This document shows, one piece after another, positions 10,904 to 23,184 of a stretch of 64,000 bases of DNA. Under the pieces are notes generated by a model. The model searched no databases and had not been told where the DNA came from. It saw only the letters and a list, made by a program, of their open reading frames with translations. The position numbers and the translations under genes were made by a program. Source of the DNA: Sceloporus undulatus (Eukaryota > Chordata > Lepidosauria > Squamata > Phrynosomatidae); NCBI RefSeq assembly GCF_019175285.1, contig NC_056524.1, positions 9,318,608 to 9,382,607 on the forward strand, in the 5' to 3' direction. Position 1 is the stretch's first letter; each line of letters opens with the position of its first letter.

Positions 10904-11735
10904 GTTTGCTTATATAGTGGGTTACCACTTAATAATTGAAGCAATGGATCTACTCTACTTTGGACCAACCTATAAGATTCAACCCTATAATTGTAAATGC
11001 GCATTGCAGAGGCAGTTTAAAATCTGGCTATTCTCCAGAAGCCTGTGCGTGCAAGTAAAGAAGCTCCCTGGATTTGGCCTAATGGAGTTAGAAGTAGAGA
11101 CAAATCTGTGATTTCTTCTCTCATCTCTGTAAGTTACAGAAGGCTGTTTGAATGTTGCTGTGAGATGGGAGACCTTGTCAATGGCTTACACAGATTATGA
11201 AAGATGAACAGCGCACTGCAGATTATCAATTTAATTCTTAAACTGAACAGTTTGGTTTTTTGTTTCTGTTGGCTGACCTTTAATCCCTTTGACATGCATT
11301 TGGGCAACTTCACGCCTTATCATGCCTCCCCATGCTGGTCTGTGTCCCTCTAAAAAAGCACCACCTTCACATTGACAACAACATAAAAAAGAGAGAGGGA
11401 GAGAGAGATGACATTGAACGGATGTGGTTCAGCAAAGAGAGATAAAAAAAAAAAACAATGTGAAAATGATGGAGATTCTCAGAGCTTATCAGGCAAATAG
11501 GACATCGGATTGAGAAGGGAAAAAAGTAATCAATGTAAAGCTCTTATCAAAATGTCTCCTGGGAGTAAGGGTTTTTTAAAAAAAAAATTATAAAAAATAA
11601 AATCTGTCACTGTTCAAGGGAAAAAAAAGAGATTACTGCAAAGCAATTTCATCTGAGACTGATTTGGTATGTCATGATGGCTGCTAAAGAGTTACAGCTA
11701 GTGTTATAACAAGTGCAAACCTATCTATCTGTCTA
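10904..11735. other. No gene; non-repetitive block
   Basis: From about 11140 to 11710 I recognise no repeat. The text is varied in composition with a few A/T runs, the kind of block that could hold conserved noncoding sequence; this cannot be judged without alignment. Short GA-rich run at about 11388-11408. Confidence 0.35.
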
Positions 11736-11737
11736 AT

Positions 11738-11815
11738 CTAGGGGTGAGCAATTGTGGCTTTCCAGATGTTCATGGACTACAAGTTCCATCAGCCTTCACC
11801 ATTGCAAAAGCTGGA
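11738..11815. mobile_element. Possible hAT-like terminal fragment
   Basis: GGGGTGAGCAATTGTGGC followed by CCAGATGTTCATGGACTACAA resembles one arm of a common amniote hAT-type palindrome. The second arm is missing. Confidence 0.4.
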
Positions 11816-11827
11816 TTTGACTGATTT

Positions 11828-12060
11828 TGTTGTGGTTGTTATTGTTGTTAACTGCCCTCAAGTCAATCGCGACTCATCTGTAAGACCTTCTATACTCCAC
11901 TGCTCTACTTAGGTATTGTAGACTCATGCTCATGACCTCCCTCATTGAGTCTAGCCATCTGGCATGTGATCTTCCTCTCCTTCTTCTACCTTTGCTAACA
12001 TTATTGTCTTTTCTAATGAATCATACCATCTCATGATTTGACCAAAATTATATGCCCCAA
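11828..12060 (-). mobile_element. BovB (RTE) LINE 3' end fragment
   Basis: Minus strand. The end-most bases (TTGTTGTTAACTGCCCTCAA then GTCAATCGCGACTCATC) are the BovB tail shared with Sauria SINEs. Continuing into the element, ATGACCTCCCTCATTGAGTC and ATTATTGTCTTTTCTAATGA match the C-terminal coding part as seen in the copies at 29175 and 54055. Confidence 0.85.
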
Positions 12061-12131
12061 ATATCTGGGGGGGGGGGGCACAGTTGTTAACCTCTGGTCA
12101 AGTTCTGTTTGTTTAACATGACCTGAATGCA

Positions 12132-12132
<1 letters not shown>

Positions 12133-12163
<31 letters not shown>
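12133..12163. repeat. (CTAT)n microsatellite
   Basis: About seven to eight uninterrupted CTAT units. Confidence 0.95.
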
Positions 12164-12189
12164 GTGTTGGTACTGAAATGAAAGGTGTA

Positions 12190-12365
12190 TCCACACTGAA
12201 CTACTTTAACTGTCATGGTGCCATCCTGTAGAATCTTGAGATTTGTACTTTAGTGAGGTATTCAGCCTGGTCTCACCAACCTACATATCGCAGGATTCTG
12301 TAAGATAGAGTAATGACAGTTAAAGTGCTGTTAAGCCGCTTTAATTCTTCAGTACAGATACACTA
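12190..12365. mobile_element. Palindromic MITE of the CACTGCAGAA family (decayed)
   Basis: TATCCACACTGAACTACTTT at the left pairs with a TTCAGTACAGATACAC block at the right. The centre keeps TTAACTGTCATGGTGCCATC and GACAGTTAAAGTG. Non-coding. Confidence 0.6.
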
Positions 12366-12780
12366 TAATGATGCCAATAAAGCTCCAAAGGAGGGCTTTC
12401 CACAACATTAGAAGGCCTCCTCCCATGTTTTCCCACAATGTTCATGCTTCTCATGTGAATACTAGGAGATATAATGAAGGGAAAGGAGACAATACGATGG
12501 CTTCACTTGGGTGAACCAATAAAATTGTTTGCATTTCTTTAGAATTGTATGCCTTGCTTTCAGGGAGCTCTCCTCCTGAAAAGTAAAGACTTCTTATAGA
12601 AAGGAGTATGGAAGAAATCTGTGGAAGGTCAGGTTTGACACCTTCCATTGGAAGATGATGCAAAAACCTGTTAGTTGCCATATGCATAATGACCTGGCAC
12701 TTTCAATATTTGACTGTATGGGTATTGAACTCAGGGCCCCCATTCTGTTCAGTTTCATGTGTCTCAGAGCATGGGATCAA
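12366..12780. other. No gene seen
   Basis: Short chance ORFs only; no repeat recognised up to the CR1 tail. Confidence 0.45.
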
Positions 12781-15025
12781 AATCACAGAATCACAGAATC
12801 ATAGAATCAAAGAATCATAGAGTTGGAAGAGACCGCAAGGGCCATCCAGTCCAAACCCCTGCCATGCAGGAAATCCAAATCAAAGCATCCCAGACAGATG
12901 GCCATCCAGCCTCTGCTTAAAGACTTCCAAGGAAGGAGACTCCACTACACTCCGAGGGAGTTTGTTCCACTGTCGAACAGCCCTAACTGCCAGGAAGTTC
13001 CTCCTAAGGTTCAGGTGGAATCTCTTTTCCTGTAGCTTGCATCCATTGTTCCGGGTTCTGTTCTCTGGAGCAGCAGAAAACAAGCTTGCTCACTCCTCAA
13101 TATGACATCCTTTCAAATATTTAAACAGGACTATCATATCACCTCTTAACCTTCTCTTCTCCAGGCTAAATATCCCCAGCTCTCTGAGTCGTTCTGCATA
13201 GGGCATGGTTTCCAGACCCTTCACCATTTTAGTCGCCGTCCTTTGGACACACTCCAGTTTCTCCACATCCTTTTTAAATTGTGATGCCCAGAACTGGACA
13301 CAATATTCCAGGTGGGGCCTGACCAAAACAGAATACAGTGACACTATTACTTCTCTTGATCTAGACACTATACTTTTATTGATGCGGCCTAAAATTGCAT
13401 TGGTCTTTTTAGCTGCTGCATCACACTGTTCACTCATGTTCAACTTGTGGTCTACTTGGACTCCTAGATCCCTTTCACATGTAGTTTCAATCAGCCAGGT
13501 ATCCCCCAACCTATATCTGTGCATTTTATTTTTCCGCCGTAAGTGCAGTACCTTACATTTCTCTGTGTTGAATTTCATTTTGTTAGCTTTGGCCCAGCTT
13601 TCAAGTCTATTCAGGTCACTTTGAATTTTGATCCTGTCCTCTGGAGTATTAGCTATTCCTCCTAATTTGGTGTCATCTGCAAAATTTGATAAGTATGCTA
13701 CCAATTCTGACACCCAGGTCATTGATAAAGATGTTGAACAATACTGGGCCCAGGACAGAGCCCTGTGGGACCCCACTGGTCACTTCTCTCCAGGATGAAA
13801 AGGAGCCATTGTTGAACACCCTTTGGCTTCGGCCGGTCAACCAATTACAGATCCATGTAACAGTTCCTTTGTCTAGCCCACATTTTACAAGCTTGTTTGC
13901 AAGTATGTCATGGGAAACCTTGTCAAAGGCCTTAGTGAAATCAAGATATACTATATCCACAGCATTCCCTTCATCTACCAAAATGGTCATTTTATCAAAG
14001 AAAGAGATTAGGTTTGTCTGGCATGACTTGTTTCTCTGAAACCCATGTTGACTTTTTGTGATTATGGCATTGCCTTCTAGATATTCACAGACTCTCTGTT
14101 TAATGATCTGCTCCAGAATCTTTCCTAGTACTGATGTCAGACTAACTGGACAATAATTGTTGGGATCCTCTTTTTTCCCCTTTTTGAAGATGGGGACAAC
14201 GTTTGCCCTCCTCCAGTCTGCTGGGATTTCTCCTGTTTTCCAGGAGTTTTCAAAGATTATTGCCAATGGCTCCGATATTACATTTGCCAGTTCTTTTAAT
14301 ACCCTAGGATGGAGTTCATCTGGTCCTGGAGACTTAAATTCATTTAGATTAACAAGGTATTTCCCTACTATCTCTTTACTTATTCTGTGCTGAAATTCCC
14401 CTATTCTGTCCTCTGCTCCATTATCCTCAGGTTGAGCACCCTTTGCCTTTTCTGAGAAGACTGAGGCAAAGAAGGTGTTGAGTAATTCTCCCTTTTCTCT
14501 GTCTTCTGTTAGCATTTTGCCATCTTCTCCACGCAGTAACCCTACCGTATCCTTCTTCTTCCTTTTGCTGCGGACATATCCAAAAAAGCCCTTTTTATTG
14601 TTCTTAACCTCTCTAGCAAGCCTGGGTTCATTCTGTGCTTTAGCTTTTCTGACTTTATCCCTACACATGCCTGCTATTTGTTTGAATTCCTTTTTTGTGA
14701 TTTCCCCCTTTTTCCATTTCTTATACATGTTCCGTTTCAAACTTAGCTCAGTTGAAAGTTCCTTAGTCATCCATCCTGGTTTCTTGAGACACCTCCCGTT
14801 TTTCTTTCTCACTGGAACTGTTTGAAATTGTGCCTTCAGTGTCTCCCTTTTGAGAAACTCCCATCCGTCATGAACTCCCTTATCTTTTAGTATTTCTGAC
14901 CACGGGATCGCCCTCAATACTTCTCTAAGTTTACTGAAATCCGCTCTCCTAAAATCTAGAATGCGTGTCTGACTATGCCTGGCTTCTCCTTTCCATTGTA
15001 TAACAAACTCCAGGAGAACATGCAT
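12781..15025 (-). mobile_element. CR1 LINE, 5'-truncated, with near-continuous reverse transcriptase
   Basis: Minus strand, about 2.2 kb. The frame opens near 15025 in the endonuclease-RT linker ([16 protein letters not shown]). It continues through RT motifs: [17 protein letters not shown], the [13 protein letters not shown] block (domain A), [19 protein letters not shown] (domain B) and FADD (13672-13683). C-terminal residues such as RTRNNGCKLQEKRF and the CR1 3' UTR follow, ending in the octamer tail at about 12781-12830. The endonuclease domain is missing. By eye there are only two coding lesions: a one-base frameshift in a T run beside FADD (about 13684-13687), and an in-frame TGA at about 13090-13092 where related copies have a glycine codon. 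That makes it one of the younger LINE copies here. Confidence 0.92.
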
Positions 15026-15029
15026 TTAT

Positions 15030-15328
15030 TTAAATAAATCTAGATCCTTGATTCAACAGTATGGCTTTGTAATTTTTTCCTGGAGTTATTGGGGAAAGGA
15101 ATCCCTCTTCAGCATCAACCACAATTGCACAGAGTATGCCATTCAAATAAAAAGCGCCAAGTCTAACAAGTGAGGAAACACACCTTTCAAGGCAGTGTTC
15201 TCTCCCTGAGATTTCTTCCTCTTGTTTTGAGACCCAAAGGAGAGGGGCCAGGGCCTGAGACTCTTGGACAGACCTTGAGATCAGGGACCTTAAGGGTAAT
15301 TCTGTATGTGTCTTCTGAGATGTTAGAG
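15030..15328. other. No gene seen between CR1 and hAT
   Basis: An open minus-strand frame of 114 codons (15030-15374) runs into the hAT element and shows no domain; treated as chance. Confidence 0.5.
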
Positions 15329-15750
15329 CAGGGGTAGGCAACCTGCGGCCCGTGGGCCGGATGCGGCCCGGCAAGGCCTTGGGACCAGCCCCAGCCCGGT
15401 CCTGCCGCCGATTGCCGCCGGAGCCTTTGGCCTATCAGGAGGAGGCGGGCAAGGGGGGCAAGCGGCAGGCAAGGGGGGCAGGTGGTGGGCAAGAGGGGCA
15501 ATTGTCTATAGAAGCCTCTGAAACATGCATTTATATTAACGTTTTTTAAAAAATCAGCAATTTTTTAGCATGTCCTCCATATTTTTAAAAAGTGTCCTCT
15601 ATTTGAATTTTTTGTCCTACATTTGTCCCGGTTTATTTGTTTATTTAACTTTTTTAAAAAATATTTAATTATTTATTTTTGGGCTTCGGCCCCCCAGTTG
15701 TCTGAGGGACAGCAACCCGGCCCCCGGCTCAAAAAGGTTGCCTACCCCTG
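15329..15750. mobile_element. hAT element with 8-bp TSD (TGTTAGAG)
   Basis: Left end CAGGGGTAGGCAACCTGCGG; right end reverse-complements to CAGGGGTAGGCAACCTTTTT. TGTTAGAG flanks both sides (15321-15328, 15751-15758). 422 bp and non-coding. GC- and CpG-rich near both ends, with an AT-rich centre. The exact duplication and well-matched termini indicate a fairly young insertion. Confidence 0.93.
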
Positions 15751-15758
15751 TGTTAGAG

Positions 15759-17472
15759 CTTGTCTAACACTGAGAACTTTACTCCCAGAACTACAGTATA
15801 TCCGTAAAGATTGCCTCGTAAAAGAAATTAAACTTATGTTCCTTTGGAAAGACATCCTGATACTTCTTTCACTTGCAAGCTCTCCTCATGTTGGATCACA
15901 AGCTCTCTGGAAAAGAATGAAATGGGCACCCTGCACACCCCAGCAGTTCCCTCAACCATGAATGTGGCAGTAGGTTTTTCCTCAGTTGTTGAAAGCTCAT
16001 GAATATTTCAGGATAATAAATGTCAAATTAAATGCTTAATGATCTTGTTTACATTTAAAAGACCTTGAGAAGGATCAACAAGAGCACAGAAAACTGGGAC
16101 TGGAGAGTGGCTGGAGGGATGCTCAGGTTTGGACAGTGTAACCCAGTGGCCAGCATCTTGTTAGTGGCATACATAAACATAGGTCCACCTTAAATCTGCA
16201 CATGCCTTTGTTATGGTCATTGTAGAGGTTTGTATTGCATTCTCCACAACATTCGAAGCCCCTTCCCCAGAACTCACAGTTTTGCTGTGATATGGCCCTG
16301 AATTGTCTTTCCATGGTTTGTTGATTGGAGATTGTATTGAGCTATAGAGGACTGGAGAAGCATTAGGCTATGCCTGATATCCAGACACAGATTGAGGATA
16401 TGATCCCTTGGAATTTGTTTGGCAATGGTACATAGCCACATAATTCCCTTATTCCACCCTTCTTCTCTGTGACAGACCCAGAATTGCCATTCAAGAGGGT
16501 TTTCACAGCAAAATCATGAGTTCTGGAGGTGCTGAGGAAGGAACAGTAGTGGGGTTGTGCTGGTCAGTGTAGGATCTCATCTACTGTTGTATTTGTTCAG
16601 AAGTACATCTCAGGATGTTTAATGGAATTTGATCCCTAGAGGAAAGTGGCTGCCTCTCCTTCTTGATAAGCAGGATATAGAACTGAAAACAGTAGAGTAA
16701 TATTATTCTGCAAACTGAGCTGGAACAAAAATATTTTAGAATGCAATGACTAAGAAAGCTGTGGGATCTCAGCTCCAGGAGGTCTGACAACAGGCCTATA
16801 GCGGTGTTCTTTAAACATGCTGAATGCAGGAATGAAAGTATGCAGGGAGAGCAGTGGATGCTGGTAGGGATGTAATTCTTCATCAATTTTCTTCTCAAAT
16901 ACAAAGGGATCTTGTAGCATCTTTGAAAATTTTATCACACACGGCTTTAAAACTGCTTTTAAAATTTGAAAATAGCATCTTTGGCAATACTTGCCACATG
17001 ATACCATCGTCATCTCATTGCTGCCTTGTCGTCCAAGTGTGGTTAGAGGGTGTCTTGTCATTGACAGAGAAAACCTGTCAATAAGCTCCCAAATGCATGG
17101 CTGTCCTGTGTGCAGTTCTGATATTGGGCAGTCACATGGTGTCTCCTCCTCCCTCCTTTACTATTCCACAACAGGCTCCCCCTATGCCTGCTTTTTAACT
17201 TTTATTTATTTATTTATTTATGGGGAAAAGATTATATTTGCATACTTCTAGAATTGCATGAAAAGTAAAAAAATTAAATTAAATTAAAATTAAAACTCCC
17301 TGAAAGGCATGCTGGGTAGAGCTTAGACAAGAGTGCAGAAGAGAGCACAAGATCCCTTTTGCACCATTGCAAAGACATGTGAGAAGGAATGGTTCAAAAC
17401 TGGTATGTATCGGGTTCCCCTTACTAGAGCAATTGTGGTGGAAAAGGGGCTTGTGTGATAAGCTCTTGAGAC
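15759..17472. other. No gene seen
   Basis: Unique-looking. A TTTA-type simple tract lies at about 17200-17221. A scrap of the TAGCATCTTTGA dispersed repeat lies near 16905-16925. No coding feature is supported. Confidence 0.45.
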
Positions 17473-17475
17473 TAC

Positions 17476-18049
17476 GGGGCAAAACAGACCGGCAGTAAAC
17501 ACTGGGTTGGGGGAGATGTCTGAGCACCGTGTTTAGATGCTGCATGCTCTGACAATGCCCACATGCTGATGGGAGGCCGCATGGCTGACTGCATGTGATG
17601 TGGCTTCATGATGTTTTGGTGGCACATAGTTTCCACGCGCTATACAGGGGTACCCCGGGTTACGAATTTAATTCGTTCCGCCGCCGCTTTCGTAACCCGA
17701 AAAGCTTTCGCAAGCCGAAAACCCATAGGCGCTAATGGGGAAAAGCCACGATTTGGTGCGAAAAAGCGCCGAAAAGCACCAAAATTTCTTTCGTAACCCG
17801 AAATAACCTTCGTAACCCGGAACAGTTTTTTTCAATTGATTTTTTTCGTAACCTGGAAATTTCGTAAGGCGGCGCATTCGTATCCCGGGGTACCACTGTA
17901 CTGCCAAAACATCAAAAAGCCAGAATGGCAGTGGCAAAGGTGTCCTTTTTCCACCCCAGATTTACTGCTCCTTTTTGGGCAGGAAAAACACTGGATCGGG
18001 AATGCAGTATGTGGTTGCTGCAGCCCTGATCCGGCATCTGTTTCAGACC
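17476..18049. mobile_element. DNA transposon, GGGGCRAAACAGACC group, hosting a mariner-type element
   Basis: Left end GGGGCAAAACAGACCGG; right end reverse-complements to GGTCTGAAACAGATGCC. Flanks are TAC and TAA, so any 3-bp duplication is imperfect. Inner blocks (GTTTAGATGCTGCATGCTCT; TTGCTGCAGCCCTGATCCGG) recur at 54187-54508, and the group also includes 63519-63868. The element at 17645-17898 lies inside it. Confidence 0.7.
17645..17898. mobile_element. Mariner/Tc1-type MITE with TA duplication, nested
   Basis: Left end CAGGGGTACCCCGGGTTACG; right end reverse-complements to CAGTGGTACCCCGGGATACG. TA flanks both sides (17643-17644, 17899-17900). 254 bp, CpG-rich, non-coding; the repeated CGTAACCCG blocks are typical of this family. 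Younger than its host at 17476-18049. Confidence 0.85.
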
Positions 18050-18200
18050 TAACTGAGAGAAAGAAAGAAGTTGGTAGTATAAGTTTTTGAAGTGACATCT
18101 GAGGAGGTAGACTTAAGTCTATAAAAGCTTATGCTACCTTCTTTCTTTCTCCCAGTAAATGACAAAGTTTCTACCAGATCCCTTTGCATACTAATCCAGA
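18050..18200. repeat. Dispersed repeat, CTAACTGA..GAAAGC group
   Basis: An internally inverted repeat. AACTGAGAGAAAGAAAGAAG, then TAGACTTAAGTCTATAAAAG, then CTTCTTTCTTTCTCCCAGT. Ends with GATCCCTTTGCATACTAAT. Related copies are at 24725-24910 and 31890-32000. Class unknown. Confidence 0.5.
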
Positions 18201-18204
18201 CTAA

Positions 18205-18545
18205 CTGAGCTATGTCTGATTTATTCTCAAAGGAAGCAATGAGACATTTTAGCAATTTTCTTCCCACTTTGAGAACATCTTCAAAACCCATGCAATTTTC
18301 AAAGTGTATTCACAATTCAGGATGCATTCCATGCAAAGTTTTTACTAGGTTGTTTTGCTCAGAAAATAGCATTTTCTGTGCAGAAAACAGTTTTTTTCCC
18401 CACAGAATATTTTCTGCCTACAAAAAAAACCCTGCTTCCTTTTCAGCTTAAAACAGTCACGTGCAAATTTTGTGCAGCATTCCTGAACTGCAAAGATTCT
18501 TATCAGTCCCAGATTCTTCTCATCAGGGTTTCTCAACAGTTTTTT
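18205..18545 (+). repeat. Dispersed TTTTCTGTGCAGAAAA-type repeat (best copy)
   Basis: Best preserved copy of the family. Landmarks in order are AGCAATTTTCTTCCCACTTT, GTATTCACAATTCAGGATGC, CATTTTCTGTGCAGAAAACA, TGCAAATTTTGTGCAGCATT, and a terminal block near CATCAGGGTTTCTCAACAG. No coding capacity. Confidence 0.6.
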
Positions 18546-21500
18546 AATTTTTTGTCATTTTTAAATATATATTTTTAATATTCTTTCCACCCATAGAAGC
18601 TGATGACACAGTTTGGTCCATCAAAATTTGAACCAAAACCTTAAGATATCAGAGCCAGCTGCCCCCTGATGGAGGGAGAAGGGAACTATATTAGCCTTAT
18701 TTCCTCCATCATAATTTTTGTCACCCTCCTATGCTTTGGAGGAGGATACTTAATACGAGAGAATCTCCTGTATCCATGGAGGCTCAGCATGCTGTTAGGG
18801 GCATGGAAAATCAGGCTGCTCCTATCTCATGAAAGACACCAGACAGTTATTTAATTAATGTGATTTCTAAACTTTTTTTGAAAAAAAACATTGATAATTG
18901 CTTTTAATCCATGTTTTGCTCCTGCAAGTTCCCCTCAACTTTCTATGCCTTTTATACATCTATTCTTGTTTTAATTAGGTTGCAAATGGCAAAAGATTTG
19001 GAGATCTTAAAAGAAACCATGGGAACGTTAACACAAGGAGTGTTTAGTGGAAGCTATCAAACTTTGAAGAGAAATAGCATGTAGGAAGCTGCTCTTCTTT
19101 TGAGGAAAAGTTGGATAGACTGGGAAAAGGGTGGACTGAATGCTCTAGTAAAGTTTAGTATATAGGGTTCTATTGCATATTTTACAATCTAGAATTTTAA
19201 ATGAAGCATTTGTTTTAGAAGTCGCAATCTAACTCAGAAGTGATGATTATGGGCACATCTACATGACAGGAACATCCATCTTACTTCATTTACCCTGATT
19301 CGCAGAAACCACAGGCTTGTCTGTATACCCCAAGATGAGTTCAGGAGAACTGTCCATATACAATTCTCCCTTTTGAACTCACTACGGTCTGACAAATTGC
19401 AGTAAGTGGCCGCACAACCATGACTGCTCCAGCTTCCCCCTCTCCCCATGCATCCATGCCAAAGTATGTATTTCTGAACCCCTACCTTTGGCCTCACACC
19501 CACATCACTATGGAGTACAGTCCACATGGATGCACAAATATCTAGTTTTTTTGCTCAAAATCACAAGAAATCTCCACCTTTTCACCTCGATTAAAGCCCT
19601 GAGATGATAAAAAAGGTTCGTATTTAGCCCCAATTGTTCCCATATATCCTTTGGACACCTTGCTGTGAAAACAAGCTAAGACTGTTTTATTTGGCATATT
19701 TAGATGTGCCTTGAGAGGCACAAGGGTGATCCATGGATCCACAGTTTTTGCGGTGGTGGATTCACTTTCAGTTTCAAACCTTCAATCCCTGAAAATGTTC
19801 CATTTTTTTTTAAGTGGAGCTACTAGAACTCTACTTGTACTGGGCAGTACCAGTATTCTTGTTGCAATAGTGCTGATTTACAAAAATGCAAACATACCGA
19901 TTTTTTGTCAGCAGTCGTTATCACACATCTTTTCAATTGTGTGACTGGGGTGGCTGCTGTCATCATAGTCTCTTCAAGACTCCCCCTTAATTCCACCTCC
20001 TTGCCCTAGACTCTACCCAGTGTGCCTTTCATTTTCATTTTCATTTTTTACTTTTTGAAATGCTGTTCTGGAGCTCTGCTACTGCATTTTAAATTAAAAG
20101 AAAGGAAAAGAAATACAAATAAAATAAAATAAAGACAACCAGGCTGCTTGGAAATAGTGAGGAGGGACAGAGAAAGAGGAGGAGACTATGCAACCACATG
20201 ACTGCCAGTATTGTGATTGTCATAGCACCAACACTGCACACATGAGGAGTATTGGGATTGCTGTGCTATTGGCATCTATTAATGGGTTACCTCCACCAAT
20301 GAACAAGGATGCCCAAATCACACTTGGCAAAGCCACCAGCTATGGGTCAGAGGCGACATTGTGTGACAAAATCACCAAAAGTGGTATTTGACTACTTTAA
20401 TAGCATTTTAAAAGTTGTGAGTAATAATGTTGTTAGAAAGAGGGCTGATGGAAAGGGAATAATTAATGAAATAAATAGCAGAGTTTATAAGTCTGCCCTA
20501 TCAGTAAACAATTATTTCTTAAATCTCTATATCTAAGGCCTTCCACCACAGTTTCAGCTGTTTTGAAAAGCACAGTCACGTAAGTGAACAAATCAAGCCT
20601 CCAATGAGAGGCAGAGTATCTTTCTTTTCTCAAACTACAACTCATCTCTTCTAGATGACAGATTGCAGCATTATATGAGATGGAACCAATGGTTTCTCTA
20701 CCTGATAATTTGTTGTACTCTGCTGTTGTCAAAGTATCATAATTTCAGCTCAGCAGTGGCCTTACAGAGTGCACTCTGCTATTACAAATCACAAAGATAG
20801 GTGCTTTGGAAGCATCTGTACTAAGAGTAGACTCAAACAACTGGGTTATCCCTATGATAATTGCAATTATTTTATAACCACCTAGACATTTCATCAACTT
20901 CAAGAAACCTCAGAGGCCTTAGTTGACACAATCCTTCACCTTAAGGCACCAAATGATTATCCTAAAATACTGGCTGAGAGTGCTTTGCATCCTTTGGGGC
21001 TTTGGTTCATCATTCTTTTGGAGGAATTCTACCTCCCTTATATCCGGGTGTCTCTTTCAGTAAGGGTGAACTCAGAATAATAGAATCATATAACTGGATT
21101 TAGTCCGTCCCCTGCCAGTGCAGGAACTCGACAGATGGCCTGTTTCAGCTGATCTTATTAGAGATGTTTGGGTCAGTTTTTCCTTCCCATTTTGGTCCCA
21201 TGCATCATCTAAATAGATCAGTGTGTGAATGGGTTGGGAACTTTGCTCCCTCCCCATGTGTACACCACCCAATCCAACAATGGAGCAGCACTGGATAGGA
21301 AAGTGTTCACTACACTGTCTGGATGGTGCCGGTTAATTGGGAGATTCTCATAGCTGTACTCAATGAATATAACTTTTCAAAGATTTGCCTCTGGACAGTC
21401 CACAAACTGGCTCTCGAGTCCCAGGACAGAGCTGGCATTCAACCAATGTTCTCTTTTTATGGCTTTATTTTCAGACATACAGTTTAAGGAAACAGGAAAC

Positions 21501-22110
21501 TATAAAGAGAAAGATAACTCATGCTAATGAACTTCCCACCCTCCCTACTCGGAGCAGCAATACTGAAGCTTTGCGAGAATTTTAATTAGCCTCCCATTGC
21601 CATGTATATCATCCATAATATCTCATGCTGTTCAGAGACCACAGCAGGAAAAAAAACTAGTTTGGGGAAAGTGGCACAAAGTGGAAAGTTAACTTTGGCT
21701 GCTGCCCTATATTTGGAGAGTATGGCATCAACAGGAGAGAGTTTGGAACTGTTGGTTTAGAAGTTTTAGCTGTCTTTTCCTTCCCTTTCCCCGATGATTT
21801 CACTCCCTTCTTCCTCAATTTAAAGATTGCTACAGGTGGGACCGCACCAGTTTATTATTATTGTTGAAATTTTAGTTAACAGAAATATAAAATGGGGAGG
21901 GGAGGGAGGATGAGTCTGTTTACGGAGGCTGGAATCCTATTGGGGGAGTACATTATTGATAGCACATTCCCGAAGGGCACAAAATGATGTCGAGGGAGGG
22001 TACCAACAGGCAGTATCTTTCTATTCCATTTTTGTGTTCTTTGTGGTTACTCCATACTGCAGGCTGCTGAAGACTAACTTGTAAAATCTGCGCATATATA
22101 GTTTGCCATG
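18546..22110. other. Mostly unique; possible inverted-repeat element and a CR1 scrap
   Basis: 19248-19537 may be an inverted-repeat element: GGGCACATCTACATGACAGG at the left, and the right reverse-complements to TGTGCATCCATGTGGACTG. 21074-21150 keeps a CR1 3' tail remnant on the minus strand (AGAATCATATAACTGGA, CCTGCCAGTGCAGGAACTC). No gene seen elsewhere in this 3.5-kb stretch. Confidence 0.4.
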
Positions 22111-22111
22111 A

Positions 22112-22280
22112 TAGCCAGCATGGTGTAATGGTTTGAGCATTGGACTATGACTTTGGAGACCAGGGTTCAAATCTCTGCTTGGCTATGGGAACCCACTGGG
22201 TGACCTTGGGCAAGTCACACTTTCTCAGCCTCAGAGGAAGGCAAAGACAGAGAAGCCTCAGTGGAAGGCAAAGGCTGTAA
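22112..22280 (+). mobile_element. Sauria SINE (tRNA-derived head)
   Basis: CAGCATGGTGTAATGGTTTG resembles a pol III A box region and GGGTTCAAATCTC a B box. Then come GGGAACCCACTGGGTGACCT and TTGGGCAAGTCACAC. The BovB-like 3' tail is not preserved. Confidence 0.85.
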
Positions 22281-23184
22281 AGATTCTTGTAAGGCCATCA
22301 GGGTTTTCCAACACTCGAGAAACACATTTTTGATTATTTTTTGGGGGAAAGTTTTCAAATACTCTTTCCATCCCTACTCTCCAATAAGTAGGGCCAATAT
22401 GTAGACATACTGCAAGATACACAGTAGGTTGCACCGTCTTGGCATTCATGAGAAGGGTGAGGTAGCCCAACCAGTAAGCAGCCATCTGTCTAAGTACAAT
22501 GTAGGATCAAACCTGTTGATTCTGGCAGCTTGAGCCCAGTGCTGAATCCCACAATGCTGGCTCAAATGGTGACACATTCCCCCTCTCCCCAAAGGTTGCA
22601 TTCAGAACAAACAACGTACTGTGAATGATGTACTGAACTGCTTTGAGGCATGTGATGGCTTTGCTTTAAAATAAAACATAAGGACAGCCATGTCTCACCT
22701 ACCAAAATACCCTCTAGCTTCATACTTACTAACAGTCCCAGTTTGGCAGGGACAGTCCCAATTAAACTTCTGTCATACAACCTTTTTAGCTGCTTCTAAA
22801 ATGTCCCAGTTTCTCTCTCCTCCTCCCACTTTCCCCCTATCGACTCAGATTAATTCAAATGATGCAAATTGAGTTCAAATTACAAATTTATACTCAGATA
22901 ACTCAGAGGGGGAAGAGAGGAAAGGAGGGAGCAGAGTCTTGCCCTCCCCAGTGGGCTCAGGGAAGAGCATGCTGCTGCAGCTTCTCTTAACTTGTATGTT
23001 CTTCATTATTACCTTTTGCCATCTTTACCACCCCCTGACAGTGTTTGACCCCACAGTTTTCATCAGTGAAATGCTGGAGAGATACGAAGTATGCATCATT
23101 CCCTGCAGCAAAAAGAGCAACTTTCTATTTATTCTTTACATTACAGCACTGCATCCCAGTTACAAGCAAAAGGAACTTGTTGCA
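22281..23184. other. No gene seen
   Basis: Unique-looking; a 107-codon open frame (22939-23262) is partly inside an L2 tail and shows no domain. Confidence 0.45.

Noticed and set aside
13205-14825. Long plus-strand open frames (116-139 codons)
   Set aside because: They are antisense shadows of the CR1 reverse transcriptase on the minus strand.
22112-22200. tRNA gene
   Set aside because: A- and B-box-like text is present, but it is followed by SINE body, the cloverleaf is not intact, and many diverged copies exist; it is a SINE head.
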